Shown piece by piece: positions 38,247-50,392 of a stretch of 64,000 nucleotides of DNA (position 1 is the stretch's first letter; the number at the start of each line of letters is the position of its first letter). The notes under the pieces are model-generated. The model was not told where the DNA came from, searched no databases, and was given only the letters and a program-made list of their open reading frames with translations. Origin of the DNA: Sphingosinithalassobacter sp. CS137. Lineage in GTDB: Bacteria; Pseudomonadota; Alphaproteobacteria; Sphingomonadales; Sphingomonadaceae. A program made the position numbers and the translations under genes. Where the stretch lies: NCBI RefSeq assembly GCF_014334115.1, contig NZ_CP060494.1:1890501-1954500 (forward strand), written 5' to 3'.

Positions 38247-38648
38247 GTGCCCCTACATCTGACCAAGGTGGCCTATGGCCACGACAGTATCGAACATCTC
38301 GACGAACGGCTGGCGCTGCGTGCGCGGCAGGGCGAATTCTTCCTCACGACTCGCTATCTGCCCAAGCGGCATGCCGAGATCGCAGGCGGGTCACTCTACT
38401 GGATCATCAAGCACAAGCTGGTGGCGCGTTCGCCGATCCTGGGCTTCGGAGAGGCCGAAGGCGGCAAGGTCGCGATCCATTGCGAGCCGCGGCTGGTGCT
38501 GGTCCAGGCGCGTCCCAAGCGCGCGCACCAGGGCTGGCGCTATCTCGAGGACGCCGATGCGCCGGCCGATCTGGGGAGCTCCGCCCAAGGGATCGCCGAG
38601 ATGCCACCCGAGCTCGTGGGGACGCTTGCCGGCCTTGCGCTGATCTGA
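38247..38648 (+). CDS. DUF1489 family protein
   Basis: A 133-aa protein starting at GTG as VPLHLTKVAYGHDSIEHLDE, with FFLTTRYLPKRHAEIAGGSL, YWIIKHKLVARSPILGF and EDADAPADLG. This is the alphaproteobacterial DUF1489 family, function unknown. A conserved His/Lys/Arg-rich face (TRYLPKRHAE, IIKHKLVAR) suggests nucleic-acid binding (inference). It follows mgtE by 24 bp, with GGAGG just before the GTG. Confidence 0.88.
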   Translation: MPLHLTKVAYGHDSIEHLDERLALRARQGEFFLTTRYLPKRHAEIAGGSLYWIIKHKLVARSPILGFGEAEGGKVAIHCEPRLVLVQARPKRAHQGWRYLEDADAPADLGSSAQGIAEMPPELVGTLAGLALI

Positions 38649-38652
38649 TCGG

Positions 38653-39306
38653 TCAGCGGGCGAGATCCGGATAGGCTGCTCGGAACGCCGCGACCTTCGG
38701 CTTGTCCCAACGCACGATATAGGGATGGTTGGGATTGCGCCGGTAGAAGTCCTGATGGTGCGCCTCGGCTTCGTAGAAGTTGCCCGATTCGATCCGAGTG
38801 ACGATGCGCGAGGGGAAGGCATTCGCTTCGCTCAGCTGCGCGATATAGGCGGCGGCCGCGCGCCGCTGCGCCGCATTTTGCGGAAAGATCGCAGAGCGGT
38901 AGCTGGGGCCGGTGTCGGGGCCCTGTCGGTTCAGCTGCGTGGGATCGTGCGCGACCGAGAAATAGATGCGCATCAGCTGTCCATAGCTCAGCTGGCGCGG
39001 ATCATAGACGATGCGCACTGCTTCGGCATGGCGCGTCCGCTCGCTCGACACCTGGGCATAGGTCGCGGTGCCGGCGCTGCCGCCGGCATAGCCGCTCGTC
39101 ACCGAGCGTACGCCGCGCACATTCTCGAAAACCGCCTCAACTCCCCAGAAGCATCCTCCGGCGAATACCGCCGTCTGTAGCGCGCCGGTGCGCGGCACGT
39201 CGACGCGCGGCGCAGGGATGGGGACGGCGCGCTCGGCGTGGCCGGAGCCGCTCGAAAGGAGCAGCACGCCCGCACCGGCGGCGGCGGCCAAACTGCTCTT
39301 CAGCAT
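38653..39306 (-). CDS. msrA: Exported methionine-S-sulfoxide reductase A
   Basis: A 217-aa MsrA with a signal peptide (MLKSSLAAAAGAGVLLLSSG, cleavage after GHA), so it repairs periplasmic proteins. The catalytic residue is Cys52 in GGCFWGVEAVFENVRGV; other marks are TSGYAGG, RHAEAVRIVYDP and EAEAHHQDFYRRNP. An in-frame ATG 7 codons upstream (39327) would add MQIRKKA, a plausible basic extension of the same signal; GGAA near the chosen ATG favours 39306. It converges on the DUF1489 gene. Confidence 0.94.
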   Translation of the reverse strand: MLKSSLAAAAGAGVLLLSSGSGHAERAVPIPAPRVDVPRTGALQTAVFAGGCFWGVEAVFENVRGVRSVTSGYAGGSAGTATYAQVSSERTRHAEAVRIVYDPRQLSYGQLMRIYFSVAHDPTQLNRQGPDTGPSYRSAIFPQNAAQRRAAAAYIAQLSEANAFPSRIVTRIESGNFYEAEAHHQDFYRRNPNHPYIVRWDKPKVAAFRAAYPDLAR

Positions 39307-39406
39307 CGCTTTTTTCCGAATCTGCATGACTGCAATGTCGGAAGCGCGCGCCAAGTGTGCAAGCAGCACGTCTCTTCGTGCCCGGTTGCAGCCGCTCAGC
39401 GACTGC

Positions 39407-42411
<3,005 letters not shown>

Positions 42412-42505
42412 GAAATAGCGAGATGCAGCCCTTGGGCGTTCGCGGCAAGCCCGTGTTGCCGCCATGGCATCGCGAGTCTATCTCGGATCGATGGCAAATC
42501 CCCCG

Positions 42506-43153
42506 ATGCGCGCAGCAATCATCCCGGTAACGCCCCTCCAGCAGAACTGTACGCTGATCTGGTGCACCGAGACGATGCGAGGCGCCTTCGTCGATCCCGG
42601 CGGCGATCTGGATCGGCTGCGGCCGGTAGCGCAGCAGCATGGCGTCACCGTCGAGAAAATCCTGCTTACGCACGGGCATATCGATCATTGCGGCGAGGCG
42701 GGCGTGTTCGCCAAGGAGTTGGGAGTACCCATCGAGGGGCCGCACGAGGCCGATCGATTCTGGATCGCGCGGCTCGACGAGGACGGGGCGCGGTTCGGCG
42801 TGCGCGGGCAGGTGTTCGAGCCCGATCGGTGGCTGGCGGACGGCGATCAGGTGACGGTCGGCAATCTCGTTCTCGACGTCTATCATTGTCCGGGCCACAC
42901 GCCGGGCCACATTGTCTTCCACCATGCTCCGTCGAAGCTGGCGCTGGTGGGCGACGTGCTGTTCCAGGGATCGATCGGGCGCACCGATTTCCCGCTCGGC
43001 GATCACCAGCAGCTGATCGACGCGATCACAACCAAGCTCTGGCCGCTGGGGGGCGAGACGGTGTTCGTGCCCGGCCATGGCCCGGCGAGCAACTTCGCGC
43101 ATGAGCGGCGGACGAACCCCTTCGTCGCCGATTCGGCGCTGGCGAAAGCCTAG
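42506..43153 (+). CDS. Metallo-beta-lactamase-fold hydrolase (glyoxalase II-like)
   Basis: A 215-aa hydrolase. The dinuclear zinc motif THGHIDHCGEAG gives His56, His58, Asp60 and His61; further ligands are in CPGHTPGH, VGDVLFQGSIGRTDFPLGD and VPGHGPASN. The small size and the GSIGRTD segment fit the YcbL/glyoxalase-II-like group, which hydrolyses thioesters. The start at MRAAIIPVTPLQQNC excludes 14 extra codons. Its TAG shares CTAG (43150-43153) with the convergent MAPEG gene. Confidence 0.92.
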   Translation: MRAAIIPVTPLQQNCTLIWCTETMRGAFVDPGGDLDRLRPVAQQHGVTVEKILLTHGHIDHCGEAGVFAKELGVPIEGPHEADRFWIARLDEDGARFGVRGQVFEPDRWLADGDQVTVGNLVLDVYHCPGHTPGHIVFHHAPSKLALVGDVLFQGSIGRTDFPLGDHQQLIDAITTKLWPLGGETVFVPGHGPASNFAHERRTNPFVADSALAKA

Positions 43154-43548
43154 GCGGCGGCGACGATCCATGCCGCCCAGCCGGCGAGCCCGAGCGTGAC
43201 CAGCATCGTGACAATGGTGCCGCCGGCGCGCAGCGGGTTGGGCGTGGGCCGGTCCATGCCGAAGCCATGTGCCACCCGGCCAACGATATAGAGTGCCGCG
43301 ACCCCCCATAGCGTTGTGCCCCCGCCACCCGCGAGCTCGACGAGCGCGATCAGGATCAGGACGATCGGCGTATATTCCGCGAAATTGAGCTGCGCCCGCA
43401 TCCGCGCCTGCAGCCGGGGGTTGCCGCCGTCGCCGATCGAGACTCGCTCGGCGATCCGCACCCGGCCGATCCGCACTGCCAGCCACAGGTTGACCACCGC
43501 GGCTGCGGCGGCTGTGGTGAGTGCCACCGGCAGTATCAGGCTCTCCAT
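43150..43548 (-). CDS. MAPEG family membrane protein
   Basis: A 132-aa inner-membrane protein with four hydrophobic segments. The MAPEG pattern is visible in [20 protein letters not shown], where the Glu and Tyr lie in the glutathione-binding helix, and [10 protein letters not shown] in the third segment. Eukaryotic relatives conjugate or isomerise lipids with glutathione; bacterial members are little known. It is divergent from the rpmF operon. Confidence 0.88.
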   Translation of the reverse strand: MESLILPVALTTAAAAAVVNLWLAVRIGRVRIAERVSIGDGGNPRLQARMRAQLNFAEYTPIVLILIALVELAGGGGTTLWGVAALYIVGRVAHGFGMDRPTPNPLRAGGTIVTMLVTLGLAGWAAWIVAAA

Positions 43549-43596
43549 GCTATTCTCTCTCCCCGTCCGGCATCACCTGCCATGGTGGCCAGTGGC

Positions 43597-43624
43597 TTGC
43601 AACGGCGCGGGAATCGGCTATACG
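43597..43624 (+). promoter_or_regulatory. Candidate promoter of the rpmF-plsX-fabH-ihfA-merR operon
   Basis: TTGCAA (43597-43602), a 16-bp spacer and TATACG (43619-43624), 113 bp upstream of rpmF. The same -10 hexamer (TATACG) occurs in the promoter of the ParD-like/map operon. No other good pair was seen in this gap. Confidence 0.5.
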
Positions 43625-43737
43625 CGCGGGCTCGCTTCGTGACCTGCCCCGCTGCTGGTCCGGTGAGCCGCCGCTCATCCGGAACGACGCTCGGCTGTTG
43701 CGGCTCAGAATTCACGCGTTTTCAAGAAGGTGCCGAG

Positions 43738-43917
43738 ATGGCAGTTCCCAAGAGAAAGACCACGCCGTCGCGGCGCGGCATGCGGCGGGCGCACGATGCG
43801 CTCAAGCCCGAAGCATTCCAGGAATGCTCCAATTGCGGCGAGCTGAAGCGCCCGCATCACCTCTGCACGGCCTGCGGCCACTATAACGGGCGCGAGATCG
43901 TCCCCGTCGAGGGCTGA
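43738..43917 (+). CDS. rpmF: 50S ribosomal protein L32
   Basis: A 59-aa ribosomal protein with the L32 start [20 protein letters not shown] and a four-cysteine zinc site (ECSNCGE and [14 protein letters not shown]). It is first of the rpmF-plsX-fabH-ihfA-merR unit, a widely conserved link between ribosome and membrane-lipid synthesis. GAAGG lies about 10 bp before the ATG. Confidence 0.97.
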   Translation: MAVPKRKTTPSRRGMRRAHDALKPEAFQECSNCGELKRPHHLCTACGHYNGREIVPVEG

Positions 43918-43945
43918 GACTCGGACGATTGAGGGCCGGCACATC

Positions 43946-44977
43946 ATGACGACAGTCTCGCGAATCGCCGTCGATGCGATGGGCGGCGACGAGGGGATTG
44001 CCGTGATGCTGGCGGGGGTCGCGCGTGCGCGCCGCCGTTTCGAAGGCATGGAGTTTCTGCTCGTCGGAGACGAGTCGGCGATTCGCGAGGGCCTGAAGAA
44101 CCATCCCGGCCTCAGCGCGGCGTCGGAAATCGTCCACGCGCCCGAAGTCGTCGCGCCCGAGGAAAAGCCCAGCCAGGCCCTGCGGCGCGCCAAGACGACG
44201 TCGATGGGCATCGCGATCGACCTGGTGAAGCAGGGGCGTGCCGGCGCGGCCGTATCGGCCGGTAACACCGGTGCGCTGATGTCGATGGCCAAGCTGGCAC
44301 TGCGCACGATGCCCGGCATCGATCGTCCGGCGCTGGCGGCGACGATCCCGAGCCTGGGCGAAAACGACACGGTGATGCTCGATCTGGGCGCGAACACCGA
44401 GTGCGATTCGCGCAACCTGGTGCAGTTCGCGGTCATGGGGGCAGCCTATGCCCGCACCGTGCTCGATCTCGATCGGCCGCGCGTCGCACTGCTGAACATC
44501 GGCACCGAGGAGCTGAAGGGAACCGATGAGGTTCGCGAGGCCGCCGCGACGATCCGGGCGGCGCCGCATCTGCCGCTCGAGTTTACCGGCTTCATTGAGG
44601 GCGACCGTCTGGCGCGCGGCACCGTCGACGTGATCGTGTGCGACGGCTTCTCGGGGAACATCGCGCTTAAGACCGCCGAGGGCACGGCCCGTTTCGTGGC
44701 CGACTTGCTGCGCCGCGCGTTCCAGAGTTCGACTCGCTCGAAGATCGGGTTTCTCATCTCGCGCCCCGCAACCGAACTGTTGCGCCATCATCTCGATCCG
44801 AACAACCACAATGGCGCCGTCTTCCTCGGGCTCAACGGCCTGGTGGTGAAGAGCCACGGCGGCGCGAACGAGGTCGGGGTCGATACTGCGATCGGAGTCG
44901 CCGCGAAGATGGTACGCTCCGATCTGACGCGGCGGATCATCGAGGACCTCGGGAATTTCGAGGCGGAGGCGGCGTGA
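43946..44977 (+). CDS. plsX: Phosphate acyltransferase PlsX
   Basis: A 343-aa enzyme turning acyl-ACP into acyl-phosphate, the first committed step of phospholipid synthesis by the PlsX/PlsY route. Marks include [11 protein letters not shown] at the N-terminus, [40 protein letters not shown] and [21 protein letters not shown] [18 protein letters not shown]. Its stop overlaps the fabH GTG start by 4 bp. Confidence 0.96.
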   Translation: MTTVSRIAVDAMGGDEGIAVMLAGVARARRRFEGMEFLLVGDESAIREGLKNHPGLSAASEIVHAPEVVAPEEKPSQALRRAKTTSMGIAIDLVKQGRAGAAVSAGNTGALMSMAKLALRTMPGIDRPALAATIPSLGENDTVMLDLGANTECDSRNLVQFAVMGAAYARTVLDLDRPRVALLNIGTEELKGTDEVREAAATIRAAPHLPLEFTGFIEGDRLARGTVDVIVCDGFSGNIALKTAEGTARFVADLLRRAFQSSTRSKIGFLISRPATELLRHHLDPNNHNGAVFLGLNGLVVKSHGGANEVGVDTAIGVAAKMVRSDLTRRIIEDLGNFEAEAA

Positions 44978-45945
44978 CACTGCGGGCCGTGATCACCGGG
45001 ACGGGTTCGGCGCTTCCGGCGCGACGCGTCTCCAACGCCGAACTCACCGAGACGGTCGACACCACTGACGAATGGATCGTCGAACGCACCGGCATCCGCT
45101 TCCGCCATATCGCCGGACCCGAGGAGACGACGGCGACGCTCGGCACGTCGGCCGCCAAGGCGGCGATCGCGGCAGCGGGCGTGACAGCACAGGACATCGA
45201 CCTGATCGTCCTCGCCACGGCGACTCCCGACCAGACCTTTCCCGCATCCGCGACCAAGGTGCAGACCGCGCTCGGGATCGACGATTGCGTTGCGTTCGAT
45301 GTCGCCGCCGTCTGTTCCGGCTTCCTGTATGCGCTCCAGGTCGCCGATTCGATGATTCGCGCGGGCGCGCACCGCCGGGCGCTCGTGATCGGAGCCGAGA
45401 CGTTCAGCCGCATTCTCGACTGGGAGGACCGCACCACCTGCGTGTTGTTCGGCGACGGCGCGGGCGCAGTGGTGCTCGAGGCGCAGGACAGCGATCCCGA
45501 AACGGGACGCGGCATCCTCGCGACTCGGCTGCACGCCGACGGGCGTCATAACGAGCTTCTGTACGTCGACGGCGGACCCTCGACGACTGGGACGGTGGGC
45601 AAGCTGCGGATGAAGGGGCGCGAAGTGTTCCGCCATGCCGTCGTCAATCTTGCGACGGTGATGGAGGAATCGCTGACCGCCGCAGGTCTTTCGGCCGATG
45701 CTGTGGACTGGGTCGTGCCGCATCAGGCGAATGCCCGCATTCTGGACGCGACAGCACGCAAGCTTGGCCTGGCCCCCGAAAAAGTGATCGTCACCGTGGA
45801 CGAACACGCCAATACCTCGGCCGCTTCCGTACCCCTCGCGCTCGACGCCGCCGTGCGCGACGGCCGCGTGAAAACGGGAGATTTGCTGGTGTTGGAGGCG
45901 ATGGGCGGCGGCTTCACCTGGGGTGCCGCGGTGGTCCGTTTCTGA
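44974..45945 (+). CDS. fabH: 3-oxoacyl-ACP synthase III
   Basis: A 323-aa condensing enzyme that starts fatty-acid chains from acetyl-CoA and malonyl-ACP. The catalytic triad is Cys114 ([13 protein letters not shown]), His near 248 (VPHQANARI) and Asn near 278 ([10 protein letters not shown]). The N-terminal [13 protein letters not shown] and [17 protein letters not shown] are classical. The start is GTG, overlapping plsX. Confidence 0.97.
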   Translation: MTLRAVITGTGSALPARRVSNAELTETVDTTDEWIVERTGIRFRHIAGPEETTATLGTSAAKAAIAAAGVTAQDIDLIVLATATPDQTFPASATKVQTALGIDDCVAFDVAAVCSGFLYALQVADSMIRAGAHRRALVIGAETFSRILDWEDRTTCVLFGDGAGAVVLEAQDSDPETGRGILATRLHADGRHNELLYVDGGPSTTGTVGKLRMKGREVFRHAVVNLATVMEESLTAAGLSADAVDWVVPHQANARILDATARKLGLAPEKVIVTVDEHANTSAASVPLALDAAVRDGRVKTGDLLVLEAMGGGFTWGAAVVRF

Positions 45946-46027
45946 TCGGGACTCTCTACGGGTTACTCCCATTTGCGCTCGCGGAACAATCTGATACGTT
46001 GTCACCCCTGTCACTCAGGAGGGGGAC

Positions 46028-46336
46028 ATGCTGACGATGACTTCCCCGGGTACGCTCACCCGGGCCGATCTCGCCGACGCGCTCCACCGCGAGGTGGGGC
46101 TTTCGCGTGCGGATGCCGCGCGAATGGTCGAGCAGATCCTCGCGCATATGTGCGAGGCGCTGGCCGAAGGCGAGAATGTGAAGATCTCCGGCTTCGGCAG
46201 CTTCATCCTGCGCGACAAGGGCGAGCGGATCGGGCGCAATCCGAAGACCGGAGTCGAAGTGCCAATCTCGCCGCGCCGTGTCCTCACCTTCCGCGCCAGC
46301 CAGATGATGCGTGATCGCATCGTGGCGGGCGGCTGA
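46028..46336 (+). CDS. ihfA: Integration host factor alpha subunit
   Basis: A 102-aa DNA-bending protein of the HU/IHF fold. [20 protein letters not shown] is the dimerisation helix pair; [20 protein letters not shown] leads into the arm [19 protein letters not shown] that inserts in the minor groove. It acts as a heterodimer with IhfB in recombination, replication and transcription. GGAGGGGG lies before the ATG. The 82-bp gap after fabH may hold a separate promoter. Confidence 0.94.
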   Translation: MLTMTSPGTLTRADLADALHREVGLSRADAARMVEQILAHMCEALAEGENVKISGFGSFILRDKGERIGRNPKTGVEVPISPRRVLTFRASQMMRDRIVAGG

Positions 46337-46344
46337 GGAAGACA

Positions 46345-46680
46345 GTGCCGGCGCCCGAGAAGGCTGCCGGAGCGCTCCGCACGATCGGCGAGCTTTCGCA
46401 GGAGATCGGGCGGCCGCAGCATATCCTGCGCTATTGGGAAACGCGGTTCCCGCAGCTGCGTCCGCTGCAGCGGGCGGGCAACCGACGCCATTATCGGCCC
46501 GAGGATGTCGCGCTCGTGCGGCGTATCCACGCGCTGCTGGCGCATGAGGGGTATACGATCCGAGGGGTTCAGCGGCTGCTGGCGGCGGAGCGGTCGACGA
46601 AGGGCGGCGGCAGTCGCGCCGGCGCGCTCCAGGCGATCCGCGACTCGCTCGCGCAGGCGCTGGACAGCGACTCCGGCTAG
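46345..46680 (+). CDS. MerR family transcriptional regulator
   Basis: A 111-aa regulator with a winged helix-turn-helix: RTIGELSQEIGRPQHILRYW, then RAGNRRHYRPEDVALVRRIH and LLAHEGYTIRGVQRLLAAER. It lacks a long effector domain, like the MerR-type gene that regularly follows ihfA in alphaproteobacteria. Start GTG at 46345, 8 bp after ihfA. Its TAG stop shares CTAG (46677-46680) with the convergent phosphatase gene. Target genes are unknown. Confidence 0.9.
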   Translation: MPAPEKAAGALRTIGELSQEIGRPQHILRYWETRFPQLRPLQRAGNRRHYRPEDVALVRRIHALLAHEGYTIRGVQRLLAAERSTKGGGSRAGALQAIRDSLAQALDSDSG

Positions 46681-47216
46681 CCGCGATCCGGCCCGAGCCC
46701 GGGATCGAGATCTCGCGGGCGCACGAACCGCTCGAGCCGCGCCAGGCCGAGCGCAACGGCTTCCCAGTCGCCGACGTCGAAGTGCATCTGGGCGAGGCTG
46801 GCAGTCGGGAATTTGATCTCGACGTCCTCGCGCAGCGAACCGCCGTCCTCGGGCACCAGCGCCAGCACCAGATCCTCGAGCCCCGGATTGTGGCCGATCA
46901 GCAGGACATGATCGGCTCCGGCAGGAAGCTCGTGGATCACGTCGAGCAGAGTCGCGGCCGAGGCGAGATAGATGCGCTGGTCCCACGCCGGCGCCAGATC
47001 GCTGCCATAGCCGGTGCCGACATGCTCGAGCGTCTCCACCACGCGCACGGCAGGCGAGGCGACGGCATGATCGAACACGAGACCCAGGGCGCGCATGTGG
47101 CGCCCCATGGTCTGCGCGGCCCGCTGCCCCTTGGGATTGAGCGGACGATCGAAGTCGCGCGAGACGGGATCGTCCCAGCTCGACTTGGCATGACGGAGCA
47201 AGGTGAGTGTCTTCAT
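46677..47216 (-). CDS. SixA-like histidine phosphatase
   Basis: A 179-aa phosphoglycerate-mutase-fold phosphatase. The catalytic RHAKSSW (Arg8, His9) opens the protein (MKTLTLLRHAKSSWDD); VASPAVRVVET and LLIGHNPGLEDL carry the second Arg and His. SixA relatives dephosphorylate phosphohistidine proteins; a small-molecule substrate is equally possible. It starts 10 bp after the DinG-like gene stop and is probably in its operon. Confidence 0.9.
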   Translation of the reverse strand: MKTLTLLRHAKSSWDDPVSRDFDRPLNPKGQRAAQTMGRHMRALGLVFDHAVASPAVRVVETLEHVGTGYGSDLAPAWDQRIYLASAATLLDVIHELPAGADHVLLIGHNPGLEDLVLALVPEDGGSLREDVEIKFPTASLAQMHFDVGDWEAVALGLARLERFVRPRDLDPGLGPDRG

Positions 47217-47226
47217 GGCCTCCCAC

Positions 47227-49935
47227 TCAGGCAGTCGCGGGGGCCTCATGCCGCAAGCCGGCGCCCGAGGAAAGCCGCACGCGCGCAATCGCTTCGTCGA
47301 GCGTGACCCGAGCGACCGGCGTGCCCGGCGGAAAGGCAGCGAGCAGCCGCGTCGGCATCGCCGCGGAAAGCAGCACGAAAGTGCCCCGATCGTCGGCGCG
47401 GCGAATCAGCCGGCCGAACGCCTGCGCCAGCCGCGCACGTACGATCCGGTCGTCATAGGCCTTGCCGCCGTCGGCGAGCCGGCGCGCGGCGTGGAGCACC
47501 GTCGGCTTGGGCCAGGGCACGCCTTCCATCACCACCAGCCGCAGCGAATCGCCGGGCACGTCGACTCCGTCGCGCAAGGCATCGGTGCCGAGCAGCGAGG
47601 CGCGCGGATCGTCGCGGAAGATATCGACCAGCGTTCCCGTATCGATCGGATCGACATGCTGGGCATTGAGCGGAAGCCCTTCGCGCGCCAGCCGATCGGC
47701 GATCCGGGCATGCACCGCGCGCAGCCGCCGTACCGCAGTGAACAGCCCCAGCGTGCCGCCCCCCGCCGCGACGATCAGCCGCGCATAGGCATTGGCTAGG
47801 CCAGGCATGTCGCCGCGCTTCACATCGGTGACGATCAGCACCTCGGCCTGATTGCCATAGTCGAACGGGCTCGGCGCTTCGAAGCGCGCGGGCGTCAGCG
47901 GCAGATGAACCGCGCCCGCGCGGGCTTCGGCGACGTCCCAGTCGCCGCCGGCGCGCAACGTCGCCGAGGTTACGAGCGCGCCATGCGCGGGCTTGAGGAC
48001 GGTCTCGGCGAACGGCTTGGCAGGATCGAGCCAGTGGCGGTGGAGCCCGACGTCGAACTCGCGTCCTTCGATCCGATCGACCGCGAGCCAGTCGACGAAC
48101 GCCGGGTCGGCGGGGCCGCCGATGCGCGCGATCAGCGCCAGCCAGGCGCCGACGGTGTCGGTGCGCCAGCCGAGCGACGCGATCGCGCCCTCGATCCGCG
48201 CGCGCGCCGGCGCGTCCATCCAGTCGGGCGCGTCGGCGAGCACGGCCTCGAGCCGGCGCCCCAGCGTGACGAGCGGGCGCAGCAATGCGTCGAGCGCCTC
48301 GCCCGCAGGGCCCGCGGCGTCTACCAGCGCCGCATCGGGCTCGGCGAGTTCGGTTTCGAGGCCGTAGCCCGCATCGCCTTCCTTTTCCGAGCGCGCATAG
48401 GTGAGCCCCCGCACCGCCGCGAGCAACGCTTCGATCGGGCCGAACGGCTGTCCTTCGTTCAGCCGCTGGAGCCAACCGTCCGACGGCAGCGCGCGCGCGG
48501 CATCGACTGCGGCGGAGATCGCCCGGCCGCCCTCCTCGTCATAGCTGGCGACGTCCGAAAGCCGCGCGGCGAGCCCCCGACGGCGCCCGCGCGATCCCGA
48601 TTCGGGGCCGGTGACCCAGCGGCGCAGCTCGATCGCCTCCTGCCCCGACAGCGCGGTCGAGAACATCGCATCGGCCGCCTCGAAGAGATGATGCCCTTCG
48701 TCGAAGACATAGCGAGTGGGGCGAGTCGTCGCCTCGCGCCCGCGCGCGGCGTTGACCATCACCAGCGCGTGATTGGCGATGACGATATCGGCGTCGGCCG
48801 AGGCGCGCGCCGCCCGCTCGATGAAGCATTTCCGATAATGCGGGCAGCCGGCGTAGATGCACTCGCCGCGCCTGTCGGTGAGCGCGGTCGACCCGTTGCG
48901 GCGAAAGAGCGTCGGCAGCCAGCCGGGCAGGTCGCCACCCACCATGTCGCCATCGGCGCTATAGGCGGCCCAGCGCGCGACGAGCTGCGCCAGGATCGCC
49001 GCGCGGCCGGCGAATCCACCCTGTAGCGCATCCTCGAGATTGAGCAGGCAGAGATAGTTCTCGCGCCCCTTGCGGGTGACAATGCGGCGCTTGCGAGTCG
49101 CCGGATCGGGGAACAGCCGCTCGCCCTCATGGCCGAGCTGGCGTTGCAGCGCCTTGGTATAGGTCGAGACCCAGACCGCACCCTCGGCCGATTCGGCCCA
49201 GAGCGAGGCGGGGGCGAGATAGCCGAGCGTCTTGCCGATGCCGGTGCCCGCTTCGGCGAGGACCAGATTGGGCGCGTCGCGGCGATCGCGCGGTGCGAAG
49301 GCGTGCGCGGCGGCGGCGGCATAGTCGCGCTGGCCCTGGCGGCGCTCGGCGGCGCTGCCGGTGAGCTGCGCGAGCCGGCTGGCGACGGCGCCTTCGTCGA
49401 GCGTCACGGTGCGTGGGGCGGGGCGCGGCGGCTGTTCGCTCCATTCGGGCAGCTTCGAGAACAGCCAGCGCTCGGCGCGCTCCGGCTGTGCGATCCGCTG
49501 GACGAGCGCGGGGGCCCAGGGCCAGCGCAGCCGCATCAGCGACTGGACGGCGTGCCACGCGCCCTCGCGCTCGGGCCAGTCGGTTTCGGCCATCGCCAGC
49601 AGCGACGCCGCGGCTTCGCGCAGGAAGGGCGCGACATCGGCATCGGTTTCGGGCGGCGACAGATCGACCGCACGGGCAAGCCCCTTGGGCGTGGGCACCA
49701 TGAAGCGCGCGGGGCGCAGAAAGGCGAAGAGCTCGAGCAGGTCGAGACCGGAAAGCTCGGGATGGCCCAGCCGCTGCCCCACCAGCGGCGCGTTGAGCAG
49801 CAGCACCGGCGTGTCGGCGGCGAGCCGGATCGCCTCACCGCGTCCGGCGACTCGCGTCTCGCCGTCGGGCGTGGCGATCCACACGCCGGAGTGGCTGGCG
49901 TGGATCGCGGGATGCGGGAGGGCGGCCAAACTCAC
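47227..49935 (-). CDS. DinG/XPD-type ATP-dependent DNA helicase
   Basis: A 902-aa superfamily 2 helicase. The first 200 residues are an extra domain with no clear family; the helicase core follows: Walker A AEAGTGIGKTLGYLAP near 235, an iron-sulfur region with cysteines in YLCLL, GECIYAGCPHYRKCF, IANHALVMVN and the DEAH-type box VFDEGHHLFEA, then the C-terminal LGTDALRDGVDVPGDSLRLV and GRLIRRADDRG. Such 5'-3' helicases resolve R-loops and repair structures. The start is GTG at 49935. A 457-bp non-coding stretch lies upstream. Confidence 0.93.
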   Translation of the reverse strand: MSLAALPHPAIHASHSGVWIATPDGETRVAGRGEAIRLAADTPVLLLNAPLVGQRLGHPELSGLDLLELFAFLRPARFMVPTPKGLARAVDLSPPETDADVAPFLREAAASLLAMAETDWPEREGAWHAVQSLMRLRWPWAPALVQRIAQPERAERWLFSKLPEWSEQPPRPAPRTVTLDEGAVASRLAQLTGSAAERRQGQRDYAAAAAHAFAPRDRRDAPNLVLAEAGTGIGKTLGYLAPASLWAESAEGAVWVSTYTKALQRQLGHEGERLFPDPATRKRRIVTRKGRENYLCLLNLEDALQGGFAGRAAILAQLVARWAAYSADGDMVGGDLPGWLPTLFRRNGSTALTDRRGECIYAGCPHYRKCFIERAARASADADIVIANHALVMVNAARGREATTRPTRYVFDEGHHLFEAADAMFSTALSGQEAIELRRWVTGPESGSRGRRRGLAARLSDVASYDEEGGRAISAAVDAARALPSDGWLQRLNEGQPFGPIEALLAAVRGLTYARSEKEGDAGYGLETELAEPDAALVDAAGPAGEALDALLRPLVTLGRRLEAVLADAPDWMDAPARARIEGAIASLGWRTDTVGAWLALIARIGGPADPAFVDWLAVDRIEGREFDVGLHRHWLDPAKPFAETVLKPAHGALVTSATLRAGGDWDVAEARAGAVHLPLTPARFEAPSPFDYGNQAEVLIVTDVKRGDMPGLANAYARLIVAAGGGTLGLFTAVRRLRAVHARIADRLAREGLPLNAQHVDPIDTGTLVDIFRDDPRASLLGTDALRDGVDVPGDSLRLVVMEGVPWPKPTVLHAARRLADGGKAYDDRIVRARLAQAFGRLIRRADDRGTFVLLSAAMPTRLLAAFPPGTPVARVTLDEAIARVRLSSGAGLRHEAPATA

Positions 49936-50392
49936 GCAAAACCGCCGAAGGTCGCACTAAAGTCGCACCTCAACGCGCGTGCGCGCTCCCGCGCGCGCGT
50001 GGAGGGGTACGCGCGCGTGTGCTCGGATGCGTTGCGTCGCCCGGGCGCAGGCCGATCGATCCGCGCGCTCGCCAGCCGCGCGGAGCATTGAATCAGGACG
50101 CACGCGCGCCGCCCGCGACGGCGGACGGCGTGCGCGACGGTGGCGGAGCGGCGGGGAAGAAGACGCGCCATGGCTGCAGTCTTGCACGAAAGTCGCGCTG
50201 TAGGACAGGAGTTTGTTCCCTTTTCGTACAGGATTGGCGGCAGGACTTCGGGAAGGGCGCGCGCGCCTCCTTCGGCCCGGCAGGCGGGGGATCGTCCGCC
50301 GCAACCATCGCCGAAGGCTTTCGCGCGCGAAATAAACCATAGGCGCTTTCCGCTGGTTGGTGCCGGGAACATCCGAACGGAGGACGAAGATC
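49936..50392. other. 457-bp intergenic region upstream of the DinG-like helicase and the quinone reductase
   Basis: No convincing gene is seen; the reading frames here are Arg/Ala-rich and look like shadows of very high GC. It contains runs of alternating CG (about 49974-50012) and a 15-bp motif present twice in the same orientation: GCACTAAAGTCGCAC (49954-49968) and GCACGAAAGTCGCGC (50184-50198), 13 of 15 identical. A near-LexA sequence (GTTC-N7-GTAC) is at 50216-50230. It probably holds the divergent promoters. Confidence 0.5.

Noticed and set aside
46681..47300. tRNA gene expected after ihfA-merR in some alphaproteobacteria
   Set aside because: No cloverleaf is visible; the interval is fully covered by the SixA-like and DinG-like genes.
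50216..50230. LexA-like sequence GTTC-N7-GTAC upstream of the DinG-like helicase
   Set aside because: One of eight key bases differs and it lies 280 bp from the helicase start, so it is too weak to call.
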